From Stenotrophomonas cyclobalanopsidis (GTDB lineage Bacteria > Pseudomonadota > Gammaproteobacteria > Xanthomonadales > Xanthomonadaceae): a stretch of 48,734 nucleotides of DNA. How positions within the stretch are numbered: the first letter of the stretch is position 1; the number at the start of each line of letters is the position of its first letter. The stretch spans positions 1 to 48,734 of the forward strand of contig NZ_VYKI01000016.1 in NCBI RefSeq assembly GCF_008710035.1, given 5' to 3'. A program made the translations under genes and the position numbers. Positions 24,691 through 33,481 of this stretch are shown here, in pieces. A model generated the notes under the pieces. That model was given only the letters and a program-made list of their open reading frames with translations. It did not search any database and was not told where the DNA came from.

Positions 24691-26040
24691 GAGAGTGTCC
24701 GATTTTTTGTGTTCGGGCGATGGGGCGCTCAGAACTTTAAACGGTCGAATCGCTCCTTGTAGCGTATCGAGAATTGACCCATGGCTTCCTTCCAGCCGTG
24801 GCTGGTTCCGCGCCATCTGTTGGTGATGTTGCGTATTCCCAGCCAGATCAGCTTCATGGCGGCATCGTCGTTGGGGAAGTGCCCCCGCGTCTTGATGACC
24901 TTTCGCAGCTGTGCGTTGATGCTTTCGATGGCGTTGGTGGTGTAAATCACCCGCCGGATGGGTGGAGTAAAGGCAAAGAATGGGATCACGCGGTCCCATG
25001 CTCGCCGCCAGGCCTGTGCCACCATCGGGTAGCGCTTGCCGAGCTGGCTTTCCTCGAAATCGGCCAGCGCGTGCTCAGCACCTTCCAGCGTGGCGGCCTG
25101 GCACACCGGCTTCAGGGCCATCGCCAGCGACTTTCGGTCCTTCCAGTTGGCAAAGTCCAAGCTGTTGCGGATCAGATGCACGATGCAGGTCTGCAACGTC
25201 GTTTCCGGATAGACCGCAGCAAGCGCCTCGGGCATGCCTTTAAGGCCGTCGGTTACCGCGATCAGGATGTCCTCTACGCCCCGTGTCTTGAGGTCGCTGA
25301 ACACCTTCATCCAGAATTTGGCGCCTTCGGTGGTTTCAATCCAGATGCCCAGGATGTCCCGGCTGCCATCGGCCTGCACGCCCAGCGCCAGATACACCGC
25401 CTTGTTGCGTACCACGCCCTCGTCCCGGATTTTGACCCGCAGTGCGTCAAAGAAGATCACCGGATACATCTGCTCCAGTGGGCGCTGCTGCCACTGCATG
25501 ACCTCCTGCAGCACTTCATCGGTGACCGAGCTGATGAAATCGGCTGAGACATCCGTACCGTACTGCTCAGACAGGAACGCGCGGATGTCGCGAACACTCA
25601 TCCCGCGGGCGTACATGGCAATGATCTTGTCGTCAAAACCGGTGAAGCGACGCTCGTGCTTGGGCACCAGAATCGGCTGGAAGCTGGCCAGACGGTCACG
25701 CGGAACATCCAGTTGAACCGGGCCGTCGCTGGTCAACACCGTCTTCTTGCTGGTGCCATTGCGCTGATTGCCGGTCTCGTCTGGACGCTCCTCGCCAGAA
25801 CCGTAGCCCAGGTGCTGGCTCAGTTCCGCGCCAAGCGCTCGCTCTATCAACGCCTTCTTCAGGGCCCCGGTCATCTCCTCGATCTGCCCAGCGGTCATCA
25901 CGCCGGTAGGCAGCAGTTCCAGCACTTCCTTCGGCAGCTTGGGGAAGACCCCGGCAGACGCCTTAACTGTCTTCTTCTTGGTTGGCATAACTGTTCCTTT
26001 TCAACATGTTATGCCCGAACACAAAATTCCTGACACTCCC
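24691..26040 (-). mobile_element. Complete IS256-family insertion sequence with 8-bp target duplication
   Basis: The element is 1350 bp. Left end GAGAGTGTCCGATTTTTTGT and, read inward from the right, GGGAGTGTCAGGAATTTTGT form imperfect terminal inverted repeats of about 28 bp that share a GTTCGGGC inner end. It is flanked by direct repeats GGATGCCT at 24683-24690 and 26041-26048, the 8-bp size expected of the family. The single transposase frame is intact, so the element looks recent and possibly active. Confidence 0.95.
24729..25988 (-). CDS. IS256-family transposase
   Basis: This 419-residue DDE transposase is full length. The catalytic triad reads Asp181 (FFDALRVKIRDE), Asp247 (AVTDGLKGMPEA) and Glu355 (TTNAIESINAQLRK). 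The family motif CIVHLIRNS (Cys268, His271) follows the second Asp. The N-terminus has a basic leader (MPTKKKTVKA). The frame occupies nearly the whole element, leaving 38 bp to one end and 52 bp to the other. It mobilises the element by copy-out/paste-in chemistry as known for the family. Confidence 0.97.
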   Translation of the reverse strand: MPTKKKTVKASAGVFPKLPKEVLELLPTGVMTAGQIEEMTGALKKALIERALGAELSQHLGYGSGEERPDETGNQRNGTSKKTVLTSDGPVQLDVPRDRLASFQPILVPKHERRFTGFDDKIIAMYARGMSVRDIRAFLSEQYGTDVSADFISSVTDEVLQEVMQWQQRPLEQMYPVIFFDALRVKIRDEGVVRNKAVYLALGVQADGSRDILGIWIETTEGAKFWMKVFSDLKTRGVEDILIAVTDGLKGMPEALAAVYPETTLQTCIVHLIRNSLDFANWKDRKSLAMALKPVCQAATLEGAEHALADFEESQLGKRYPMVAQAWRRAWDRVIPFFAFTPPIRRVIYTTNAIESINAQLRKVIKTRGHFPNDDAAMKLIWLGIRNITNRWRGTSHGWKEAMGQFSIRYKERFDRLKF

Positions 26041-26139
26041 GGATGCCTTGCCGATCCATGCATGGATTCCATGCAGCCAGGGCGGTCAACTGGCGGCAGC
26101 CCGCCCTCACAAAGAGAGTTTCAGGCGATGAGCCCCGGA

Positions 26140-26907
26140 TCAATCTCGCGCTTTGTACAGCCGCATCAGTTCGCGAGTACTCGCCTCCAACCGTCGCCAG
26201 TCGAACAGCATCACCCGCGCATAGCTCATCTCCACCCCCACGCCATCCTCCCCATCCACCATCGAGTGCCGGCACATCGCCACCCGATCCCCACTGGACC
26301 TCACAAGCTTCCCACCCTCCATCAGCACCCCATCCGGCATGTACTCCCGCGGGTCGCAGCTGATGAATGTCCTCACCCGTCCCTCCCCATCCCGCACCAC
26401 ATACCAGTCCGGCGCCGTCTCCCACGTATCCCGCGCCACCCACGACCGGTCCACCGCATAAGGCGTCAGCCCCCACCGCGGCGGCAGCGCCACGCGCTCG
26501 CTCAGATCCTTCGCCAGGTAATCCGCCGCGCCCGCGCTACCCACGTACCGCAGCTCAATCGAGACCTGCCGGTACCCATCCTCCACCGACCGCACCGGGT
26601 GATCCCCCGGCGGCGCGGCACCGAAGTCCGGCCAGAACACCGCCAGCATTACGCCGCCACCGGCAAACGGGCCGATCTGGTTGTAGTAGAGATTGGCCGG
26701 GAACATGAAACGGTGCGGGCCCAGGTTGGCCTCCACCGGCTGCGCCGTGTAGGTACGGCCGCCCACGGTGCGGGGGCCGTAGGTGCCGTTGAGCAGGGCG
26801 AGGATCTCGTCATCCATTTCCGTGGAGGGCGGGCGGGCGCAGCCGCTGGCAGCCAGTACGGCCACCATCGCGGCGCAGGCCAACCGGCGTGCCGGTGTGC
26901 GGGTCAT
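26140..26907 (-). CDS. Exported lipoprotein, possible immunity protein
   Basis: This 255-residue protein has a lipoprotein signal: MTRTPARRLACAAMVAVLAASGC, with the lipobox ASGC placing Cys at residue 23. The mature part contains FMFPANLYYNQIGPFAGGGVMLAVFWPDF and a C-terminal VEMSYARVMLFDWRRLEAS section, typical of large envelope lipoproteins in this family of bacteria (DUF2931-like at best). It is next to, and on the same strand as, the 26948-27316 gene, and 2 kb from a T4SS effector/immunity pair. A role as an immunity or envelope protein is suggested by context only. The sequence between the IS and its 3' end (26049-26139) has a small GC-rich hairpin. Confidence 0.7.
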   Translation of the reverse strand: MTRTPARRLACAAMVAVLAASGCARPPSTEMDDEILALLNGTYGPRTVGGRTYTAQPVEANLGPHRFMFPANLYYNQIGPFAGGGVMLAVFWPDFGAAPPGDHPVRSVEDGYRQVSIELRYVGSAGAADYLAKDLSERVALPPRWGLTPYAVDRSWVARDTWETAPDWYVVRDGEGRVRTFISCDPREYMPDGVLMEGGKLVRSSGDRVAMCRHSMVDGEDGVGVEMSYARVMLFDWRRLEASTRELMRLYKARD

Positions 26908-26947
26908 GGTGAAGCTCCTATGATCGAGCGGATACCAAGGCAGGGGC

Positions 26948-27316
26948 TTACCGCTGCCCCTGCACCCGCTCGCTGGCCAGCGTCGTCAACGCCACCACGG
27001 CCATCAGCAGCCCTTCCATGTGCCGGTCGCCAATGCACTGCTCGGGCGCGGCGTTCTGCCGGGTGCGCTCGTTGGCCAGGGCCATTTCGCCCACGGCGCG
27101 CAGGGCGGCCAGGGTGCAGTCGGCGTCGGCCAACTGCATGCAGCGGCCGATGCTGAGGTTGCGCTCGTGCCACGGCTGGCCGTCTGCGGCAGCGCCCGCG
27201 CCAATGCGGCGCAGGGTGGCGACAAACCCGTTGGGATCGGTCGTGGGGTCATCCTCGTGATCGGTGTTGGCCGGATCGTGCTGGACGTTCAAACCAGGGA
27301 GTTTCGTTGCGCTCAT
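26948..27316 (-). CDS. Small cytoplasmic protein of unknown function with a long leader
   Basis: This 122-residue protein has no signal peptide. The first 40 residues are polar (HDPANTDHEDDPTTDPNGF). The rest is helical, with three Cys residues (CMQLADADC near 62-70, QCIGDR near 97) and a hydrophobic end (MEGLLMAVVALTTLASERV). Its size and the hydrophilic-start/helical-end layout recall DUF3077/DUF6124 proteins of Pseudomonas, but I cannot confirm that. Its ATG overlaps by four bases (ATGA) the stop of a 118-codon open frame filling its leader. It is followed 40 bp later by the lipoprotein gene, probably in one transcript. Confidence 0.6.
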   Translation of the reverse strand: MSATKLPGLNVQHDPANTDHEDDPTTDPNGFVATLRRIGAGAAADGQPWHERNLSIGRCMQLADADCTLAALRAVGEMALANERTRQNAAPEQCIGDRHMEGLLMAVVALTTLASERVQGQR

Positions 27317-27798
27317 GGCAGTGCTCCGTGCAGGAAGACAGCAGCCACCGATGAAGGTGGCGGACGATGCGTGGCTCGAAAACCGATTAGAGTCAGTCGG
27401 CGGACCCGAAGGTCCCCACGCACCGCCCGCCATGGAACGCGAACGGATTGCCAGCCGGCGCCACGCAGAGGTGACGCCGGCTGACAAGCGTAAACACACG
27501 ACTCTAAAAACGGGTTTTCGACGCCCGCGCCACCCGTGTCAGGTGGCAATGCCAAGGTGTACTCGCACGGTTGCGAGATGCCAAGAAACCGCAGCGCTGG
27601 GAGGCCGCAGGTGTTGACGCTTACGGCATTGTTGCATGCGAGACACAACGCGAATGCTTTGCGGTGCAATGGTTTCGGGCGGTGTTAAGTAACCGCCCGA
27701 ACACGCATGGAAATGCACGGTTTGCAGCAGGGCGTGGTTCCGATTGCGACAGCTGATTTGCGTCGCCTGCGCGCGAAGCGTGCCGATTGCGTCACTGC
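27313..27798 (-). promoter_or_regulatory. Long structured leader with possible upstream ORF
   Basis: This 480-bp stretch precedes the 122-residue gene. It holds a perfect 10-bp hairpin, TTCGGGCGGT/ACCGCCCGAA (27674-27701) with an 8-base loop. It also holds an open frame (27313-27669, minus) starting MHRKAFALCLACNN and containing TGGAGVENPFLESC, whose TGA overlaps the downstream ATG. Further inverted stretches (CCGGCGCCACG/CGCCGGC) lie near 27455-27480. It could be a translated leader or a structured regulatory RNA; I cannot decide from sequence. Confidence 0.4.
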
Positions 27799-28014
27799 TT
27801 AACTGTGCAGCACCAATCCCGGCATCGGCCACAGCAACGGCGTGCGGGCCAGGTCGTAGTCGTTGCCGTAGGCCATGGCCGCCTCGCGCGGTTCCAGATC
27901 GGCATAGCAGCCCAGCAGGTAGGCATTTATGCCGGCCTCGCGGCGGGTGGTGGCAAACAGGCTCAGCAGGGCGTGGTCAAAGTCTTCCAGCCACTCGGCG
28001 TCGATCGGGGTCAT
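27799..28014 (-). CDS. Small acidic protein of unknown function
   Basis: This 71-residue protein begins MTPIDAEWLEDFDHALLSLFATTRREAGINAYLLGCYADL, predicted helical and acidic, with a hydrophobic end (LLWPMPGLVLHS). I preferred the ATG at 28014 to that at 28020: a perfect AGGAGG lies at 28021-28026, six bases before 28014 but touching 28020. The strong ribosome site supports expression. No family recognised. It lies in the effector region between the leader described before and a lipoprotein gene on the other strand. Confidence 0.65.
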   Translation of the reverse strand: MTPIDAEWLEDFDHALLSLFATTRREAGINAYLLGCYADLEPREAAMAYGNDYDLARTPLLWPMPGLVLHS

Positions 28015-28199
28015 GGTCATCCTCCTGGGGGGAGGGGAGGATGCCGTGGGGGTGTCTCATGGGCTGGGACGGGGTGCATGCGATATAGGGGCAGGCACCC
28101 AGTGAGGTGACCGCCATCGCGGAACGCTGCCAGTCTGCGGTGTATAAGGGGATGCTTGGCAGAACAAAGCCTCAACGGCCGTAGGAGCGGTGAAAGACG

Positions 28200-28838
28200 A
28201 TGCGTCGACAGGGACGACTATTACTGAGCGGTAGCCTTTGTCTGGCCGCCCTTCTGCTGAGCGCCTGCCAGGCGCAGACCGATACATCAGGGGAGACTTC
28301 TATACTCGCCGTCCAGCAAGACCGCGTTCCGATCGTAAGACCGCTGGCCTTGGTGCCGATGGCCGAGCCGCTGGTGGTCACGTTCCATCTGGATCCGCCG
28401 GGCAAGAGCGGAACATCCACCTTGCTTGTGGCGGTCCGTGTGAGTGGGGCTGATGGTGCCATCTCGCGCGGTCTCGCATCCTCGATCCAGAGCGCAGGCG
28501 TGCCTGCCCGTGTTCAGCTTATTCGCGAGGGAAATGACGGTGACGTTCCTATCCCTTTGGTTCGGGTCGAGGAGCACCAGGATGGCTCCGGAACAACCTT
28601 GCCCGTCGCAGCCAATGGCCAGGTGTCCCGCGTCTGGCTGGACGATGCGGATGACCTGCCCTTGGAACATGCCGGCTTGGCTGATCCACAGCGCGACTAC
28701 AGACAACTGGCGCTTGCTTGGGCCGAAAAACTGCCGCCTGGGCGGTACCGACTGAGTTTCCAGATACTCGACCCGAAACCGGACCTTGCCACGATTCCGG
28801 CAGAACTGCTGGTCGCGTATCGCCACAAATCCAAGTAA
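28200..28838 (+). CDS. Lipoprotein, probable immunity protein of the following effector
   Basis: This 212-residue protein has a lipoprotein signal ending CLAALLLSACQAQ (lipobox LSAC, Cys near residue 23). The mature part starts with a short linker and then a beta-rich domain. PLVVTFHLDPPGKSGTSTLLVAVRVSG and GRYRLSFQILDPKPDL match the pattern of DUF5625-like lipoproteins found beside XVIPCD effectors. It ends nine bases before the effector start and has the same orientation: the standard immunity-then-effector order of X-T4SS pairs. It would sit in the outer or inner membrane facing the periplasm and block the toxin there. Function is inferred from layout. Confidence 0.8.
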   Translation: MRRQGRLLLSGSLCLAALLLSACQAQTDTSGETSILAVQQDRVPIVRPLALVPMAEPLVVTFHLDPPGKSGTSTLLVAVRVSGADGAISRGLASSIQSAGVPARVQLIREGNDGDVPIPLVRVEEHQDGSGTTLPVAANGQVSRVWLDDADDLPLEHAGLADPQRDYRQLALAWAEKLPPGRYRLSFQILDPKPDLATIPAELLVAYRHKSK

Positions 28839-28847
28839 GGATCTTTC

Positions 28848-29789
28848 ATGGAAGACAGATATCGAGTCACGGTGTACGTCGCTGCACCTGGTACACCGCT
28901 GCGGGAGGGAGGAACCTCAGCCGCTGGACACATGTACTACAGCATCAGCGATGGGCATGGGACTGCAAGCTACGGATTCGCACCTGCGGTCCATGGTGCA
29001 TCTTCGGGGCGTGGAAAGGTTTATGACTCTGACGTGCGTGAGTACAAGGATCCCTACTACTCACGCACGATGGAGATATCCAAGGAACAGTATGAGAAGC
29101 TCAAGGACTTTGGTAACCGACCCCAAGTCCATGGATTCAGTACCGACTACGATGGTTTGCGCAACAGCTGCATTGACTTCACGTGGGGCGCGCTGAATCA
29201 CGCCGAGCTTCATCGCACCAACCCCCAGTCCGTGCAGGAGAAGAACTTCGAGGGCGGTATCAAGCCGCTGACCAACGTGGAATACATCCGCAGCATCCGC
29301 GCCCCATTCCCCGAAAGCGATCTGAACACCGAGCATTACAACAAGATGCCGGAGAGGACGCTCATGCAGCGCATCATCAGCGATGAGCAGCTGCAAGGAG
29401 ACGATCGGCTCATGCTGGATGCTATTCGCAAGGGAGTGGCGGGCATCGATGCGAAGCATGGCCGCACGCCTGACGAAACCAGCGAGCGCCTCTCTGCCAG
29501 CTTGTTGGCTACGGCCAAGGAGGCGGGTCTTGAGCGTGTCGACCACGTACTACTGGGGAATACGCCGGGCGATGCCTCAGCACAAAGGCTGTTCGTCGTA
29601 CAGGGAGATCCCGGCGATCCGGCGCATATACGCGCCTCGATGACGGTAGAAGAAGCCGCTCGCTCACCCATCGAGCAATCTTTCGCCAAGGTCGAGCAGC
29701 TTTCGCAGACCCAGCAGGAGCGCGCCTTGGCAACGCAGTTGGAGGAGCCGACCCTTCAGCAGGCGCGAGCACCGCTGCAGATGGGTTAA
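28848..29789 (+). CDS. X-T4SS effector: permuted papain-like domain plus XVIPCD
   Basis: This 313-residue protein has two domains. Residues 1-160 contain VTVYVAAPGTPLREGG, the His site SAAGHMYYSI (His28), SYGFAP, and the Cys site NSCIDFTWGALNHA (Cys108). This His-before-Cys order is that of permuted NlpC/P60 or YiiX-like amidases/peptidases. Residues about 178-290 form the XVIPCD secretion signal: LDAIRKGVAGIDAKHGRTPDETSERL, LERVDHVLLG, RLFVVQGDPGDPAHIRASMTVEEAA and SPIEQSFAKVEQLSQTQ, then a Gln-rich tail. XVIPCD proteins are delivered into rival bacteria by the Xanthomonadaceae type IV system. The probable target is peptidoglycan or an envelope substrate. TAAGGA lies seven bases before the start. 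Confidence 0.87.
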   Translation: MEDRYRVTVYVAAPGTPLREGGTSAAGHMYYSISDGHGTASYGFAPAVHGASSGRGKVYDSDVREYKDPYYSRTMEISKEQYEKLKDFGNRPQVHGFSTDYDGLRNSCIDFTWGALNHAELHRTNPQSVQEKNFEGGIKPLTNVEYIRSIRAPFPESDLNTEHYNKMPERTLMQRIISDEQLQGDDRLMLDAIRKGVAGIDAKHGRTPDETSERLSASLLATAKEAGLERVDHVLLGNTPGDASAQRLFVVQGDPGDPAHIRASMTVEEAARSPIEQSFAKVEQLSQTQQERALATQLEEPTLQQARAPLQMG

Positions 29790-29879
29790 ACCGAGTCTAC
29801 AGCGGCGGCCCAATGCTTTAGCGTTCTTGAAGGCAGGCTTTTGAGGCGCGGCACAGCACTTCACGCGGCTGCTCGTCCC

Positions 29880-31298
29880 TTATCCCCCCGATGGCGCCCC
29901 CGCATCATGGTCAGCCGGCAGCGCAATCGGCGTTGCCGCGCAGATGCTGCGCAGGGCCTGCTTCAAGCCTTCCTCCATGGTCGGGTGGTAGAACGGCAGC
30001 TCAAGCAGTCGGCTCGCGGTGCAGCCCGTCTCAACCGCCCACGCCAGCAGGTGGGCCAGGTGCTCGCCTGCCGGCGCCACCAGGTCTGCACCAATCAGCT
30101 TGCCCTCGGGTGCTGCCGCATACAGGGTCAGGGTGCCCTCGTTGACGCCCTCCACCCGTGCCCGGCCCTGGTCGTCAAAATCGGAGGTTCCCGTTACGGC
30201 CCCCTCTTCTTCAGACTGACCAATGCTGGCAACCGGCGGATCGGTAAAGGTGATGCTCAGCGGCACATGGCGCTTTACCGTGATCTTCGCTGGCATCGCC
30301 GCGGCATTGCGGCCGGCAATGGCACCATCACTCGATGCCTCATGCAGCAGGGGTAGGTCGGCGGCGGCGTCGCCCGCCATGAAGACGGCGCTGTCACCGC
30401 AGCGCATCGTCTCGCGGTCGTGGCAGGGCACGCCGTGTTTGTCCAACGCCAGTTGTGCTTTGTCCAGGGCCAGGTCATCCAGGTTGGGCGGGCGGCCCAG
30501 TGCGGCGACGACGTAGTCTACCTGCACGCTGCCTTCGGCCTGGTCTTTGCCGCTCCAGCGCACATGCACGCCCTCATCGGACCGTTCGGGCTGCACGTCC
30601 ACGCCGAGGTGGACCTCCATGTCGCGCTTCAGCACGGCCAGCAGTGCATCGTGCACGCGCGGGCAACGCACCTTGGCCAGCGTCGTCTCCTTGCCCAGCA
30701 GGGTGACCTGCACACCCAGCCGGGCCAGGGCCTGGGCAAATTCCAGCCCGAGCGAGCCAGTGCCCACTACCGCGACACGCTTGGGGAGCTGCTTCAGCTC
30801 GAACAGGCTTTCGTTGGTCAGCACGCGGTCGCCCAGCGCTTCAAACGGCGGCGGCAGGGCAGGCGCGGAACCGGTAGCAATGACAATGGCGCGTGCCTCG
30901 ATGCGTCGGCCGTCCTCCAGTTCCAGCGTGGTCGGCCCGGCAAACCGCGCACGACCGGTCAGCCGCGTGGCAGGGTCCAGTTTGTCGATCTGCTCGCGGG
31001 TAAGCGCTGCAAAACGATCGCGCTCCTCGCGCACGCGGCGCATCACTGCCGCGTCATCAATGGTCATGCCGTCCACGTGGATGCCGAACAGGTCTGAACG
31101 GCGCACGTGCTCGGCCTGCTTGGCGGCCGCCAGCAACAGCTTGGAGGGCATGCAACCGACGTTGGCGCAGGTGGTGCCGCTGAAGTGCGGATCGATCAGC
31201 AACGTGGACGCGCCATTACGGCGCGCGGCCCGCTCTGCTGCCAAGCCGGCCGTGCCGGCGCCGATCACCGCCACATCACAGTGCAGGGGCGTGCTCAT
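29880..31298 (-). CDS. Dihydrolipoyl dehydrogenase-like pyridine nucleotide-disulfide oxidoreductase
   Basis: This 472-residue flavoprotein has the FAD motif VIGAGTAGLAAERAARRNGAS at residues 10-30, the redox disulfide CANVGCMPSK (Cys about 46 and 51), the NAD motif VAVVGTGSLGLEFAQAL near 175, MAGDAAADLPLLHEAS, and the C-terminal HPTMEEG with the active-site His. It is shorter and more divergent than classical E3 and could be a mercuric reductase-like or LpdA-type enzyme without a known partner. Its ATG overlaps the stop of the upstream ALDH gene (ATGA), so the two are translationally coupled. No lipoyl-domain E2 is near. The substrate is unknown. Confidence 0.88.
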   Translation of the reverse strand: MSTPLHCDVAVIGAGTAGLAAERAARRNGASTLLIDPHFSGTTCANVGCMPSKLLLAAAKQAEHVRRSDLFGIHVDGMTIDDAAVMRRVREERDRFAALTREQIDKLDPATRLTGRARFAGPTTLELEDGRRIEARAIVIATGSAPALPPPFEALGDRVLTNESLFELKQLPKRVAVVGTGSLGLEFAQALARLGVQVTLLGKETTLAKVRCPRVHDALLAVLKRDMEVHLGVDVQPERSDEGVHVRWSGKDQAEGSVQVDYVVAALGRPPNLDDLALDKAQLALDKHGVPCHDRETMRCGDSAVFMAGDAAADLPLLHEASSDGAIAGRNAAAMPAKITVKRHVPLSITFTDPPVASIGQSEEEGAVTGTSDFDDQGRARVEGVNEGTLTLYAAAPEGKLIGADLVAPAGEHLAHLLAWAVETGCTASRLLELPFYHPTMEEGLKQALRSICAATPIALPADHDAGAPSGG

Positions 31299-32680
31299 GG
31301 GGCCGCCGGCAGGGTGATGGATTTGACGTTGACGAATTCCTTCAAGCCCTCGGGGCCATGCTCGCGGCCGTAGCCGGAGGCCTTCACGCCGCCGAAGGGC
31401 AGGGCGGGGCTGGCCACGTTGAAGGTGTTGATGCACACCATGCCGGTATCGAAGTAGGTGGTCGCCAGCTCGCGGGCGCGCTTTACATCGCGGCTGAAGA
31501 TGCCGCCGCCCAGGCCGTAGCGACTGTCGTTGGCGATGCGCAGGGCGTCATCATCGTCCTTGGCCTTGATGATGGCTGCGGCGGGGCCAAACAGCTCGTC
31601 CTCATAGGCAACCTGGCCCGGGGCAACGTCGGCCAGCACCGTAGCCGGGTAGAAAGCGCCGGTGCGGTCAGGGATCTCGCCACCGACCACCAGGCGGGCG
31701 CCCTGGGCCACGCTCTTGCTGACCTGCTCGTGCAGGGTGTCACGCTGGGCCTTGGAGACCATCGGGCCCAGCTGGGTTTTGGCATCGTTGGGATCGCCCA
31801 TGCGGATCGCTGCAAACTGCTTTGCGTAGGCCTCGACGAAGGCGTCGTAGTTCTTTTCGGTCACGATGAAGCGCTTGGCATTGACGCAGGTCTGGCCGTT
31901 GTTGAACAGGCGGCCCTTCACGCAGGTCTTCACTGCCAGCTCCAGGTCGGCGTCGTCCAGCACCAGGTAGGCATCGTTGGAGCCAAGTTCGAGCATGGTC
32001 TTCTTCAGTGCCTTGCCAGCCTTCTCGGCGACGGTGCGGCCAGCCTTTTCGCTGCCGGTGAGCGTTACCGCGCGCACCAGGTCGTGGTCGATGATGGCGT
32101 CGGACTGCTCGTGGCTGATGAGCAGCACGCCGAACAGGCCCTTCGGCAGACCGGCTTCCTCGTAAAGGTCGCGCAGGAACAGGCCGCTGCCGGTGCAGCT
32201 TTCGGCGTGCTTGAGCAGGACGCCGTTACCGGCCATCAGGCTGGCGATGGAATAGCGCACGGCCTGGTAGGCCGGGAAGTTCCACGGCTGGATGCCGTAC
32301 ACCACGCCGATGGGCTGGTGGGTGACGATGCCGGTGCCATTGGCCGAGGGGCGCTCTTCATCGGCGAGCACCTTCGGGCCCTGCTCGGCGGTGTACTTGC
32401 AGAGGGCCACGCACAGGTCCACTTCGCTGCGGCTGTCGCCGATCAGCTTGCCGACCTCGTCGGTCATCAGCTGGGCGAAGGCGTCCTTCTTTTCTTCCAG
32501 CTTGCGGGCGATGGCGGACATCACTTCAGCGCGTTCTTCCAGGCTGCGCAGGCGCCACTGCAGGAACGCTTCGTGGGAGGCCTTTACGGTGTCAGCCGCC
32601 TCGGCGTCGGACATGTACGCGTAGGTGTGCAGCACCTGTTCGGTCAGCGGGTTGATCGTCTTGATCGGGTGGTCGCTCAT
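31295..32680 (-). CDS. NAD(P)-dependent aldehyde dehydrogenase, succinate-semialdehyde dehydrogenase type
   Basis: This 461-residue ALDH has the catalytic Cys in FNNGQTCVNAKRF (near residue 263), the general base Glu in TMLELGSNDAYLVL (near 230), Asn in QPWNFPAYQAV (near 133) and the NAD motif VTLTGSEKAGRTVAEKAG. The C-terminal FGGVKASGYGREHG is typical. The sequence resembles the short GabD/Sad-type succinate-semialdehyde dehydrogenases. The start is ATG at 32680. It is the middle gene of an apparent three-gene minus-strand operon (MBL-like, ALDH, flavoprotein). The physiological aldehyde is inferred, not shown. Confidence 0.9.
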   Translation of the reverse strand: MSDHPIKTINPLTEQVLHTYAYMSDAEAADTVKASHEAFLQWRLRSLEERAEVMSAIARKLEEKKDAFAQLMTDEVGKLIGDSRSEVDLCVALCKYTAEQGPKVLADEERPSANGTGIVTHQPIGVVYGIQPWNFPAYQAVRYSIASLMAGNGVLLKHAESCTGSGLFLRDLYEEAGLPKGLFGVLLISHEQSDAIIDHDLVRAVTLTGSEKAGRTVAEKAGKALKKTMLELGSNDAYLVLDDADLELAVKTCVKGRLFNNGQTCVNAKRFIVTEKNYDAFVEAYAKQFAAIRMGDPNDAKTQLGPMVSKAQRDTLHEQVSKSVAQGARLVVGGEIPDRTGAFYPATVLADVAPGQVAYEDELFGPAAAIIKAKDDDDALRIANDSRYGLGGGIFSRDVKRARELATTYFDTGMVCINTFNVASPALPFGGVKASGYGREHGPEGLKEFVNVKSITLPAAP

Positions 32681-32719
32681 GGGGGAGTCTGCCTTGGGGG
32701 AGGGAATGGAGGAGTGGTT

Positions 32720-33481
32720 TCAGCCGTAGCGGTGACGATGGCGGCGCAACTTGCCCTGCACGTGGTGCAAGGCGTTGAGCACTTCATCGCGCCAGCCATC
32801 GGCGGGCAGTTCGCGCACGGCCGAATGGGCCGCGCAGACATAGGGGGTGCCGGCCCAGCGCTCGGCCAATGCGCGCGCCCAGCGCTCGAACGCGTCTGCG
32901 GCGCCGGCCCGGGGCTGCAGTGCGCGCGACAGCGTGGGGTGGAACTTCAAGCCGGACTGCGGCAGCCACTTGCCAAGGGCCCCGGGTGCGGCCAGCACGC
33001 TGAGGGTGTCGTCAACATGAACGATGCCGCTGCGGCGGTGGCGGACCAGGACCGAGCTGGCGTGCACGTTGTCGTCGGCCGGTACCAGCTCCAGGCCGGC
33101 GGGCACAGTGAAATCCAGGTCATCGGCAAAGTCGGCCTGGGCTTCCTCGTCTTCGATCACGTGGGGATCCCATGGCAGGTGCGGAGCCTGTTGCAGATGA
33201 CGACGCGTGCCGATCAGGCGCGCAGCGGGCAGCAGCCGGTGCAGGGGCTCGCAGTGCAGGGTGTGGAACGGATGCACGTTGATGATGGCGTCCACCAGCG
33301 TGCCGCCGGCGGTCAGGCCCAGCAGGGCCTGGCGCTGGGTCTCACTGGGGGTGTAGCTGTCCAGCACCAGGAAGCGGCCATTGCTACGGCGCACCACGGA
33401 GAGCTGCGTGCCCACGTCCAGCAGGCCGGCCACCTTGAAGGTGCCGCGCAGGTTCCAGAAATCATTGGCGAGTTGCTGCAT
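32720..33481 (-). CDS. Metallo-beta-lactamase-like (DUF4336-type) protein
   Basis: This 253-residue cytoplasmic protein has an MBL-like layout but no canonical HxHxDH. The nearest segment is INVHPFHTLHCEPLHRLLPAARLIGTRRHL (residues about 88-117), followed by HASSVLVRHRRSGIVHVDDTLSVL, as in DUF4336-like sequences. The protein is therefore probably a degenerate or atypical hydrolase. It is the first gene of the operon with ALDH and the flavoprotein, 39 bp upstream of ALDH. Function not known. The C-terminus is Arg/His-rich. Confidence 0.7.
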   Translation of the reverse strand: MQQLANDFWNLRGTFKVAGLLDVGTQLSVVRRSNGRFLVLDSYTPSETQRQALLGLTAGGTLVDAIINVHPFHTLHCEPLHRLLPAARLIGTRRHLQQAPHLPWDPHVIEDEEAQADFADDLDFTVPAGLELVPADDNVHASSVLVRHRRSGIVHVDDTLSVLAAPGALGKWLPQSGLKFHPTLSRALQPRAGAADAFERWARALAERWAGTPYVCAAHSAVRELPADGWRDEVLNALHHVQGKLRRHRHRYG

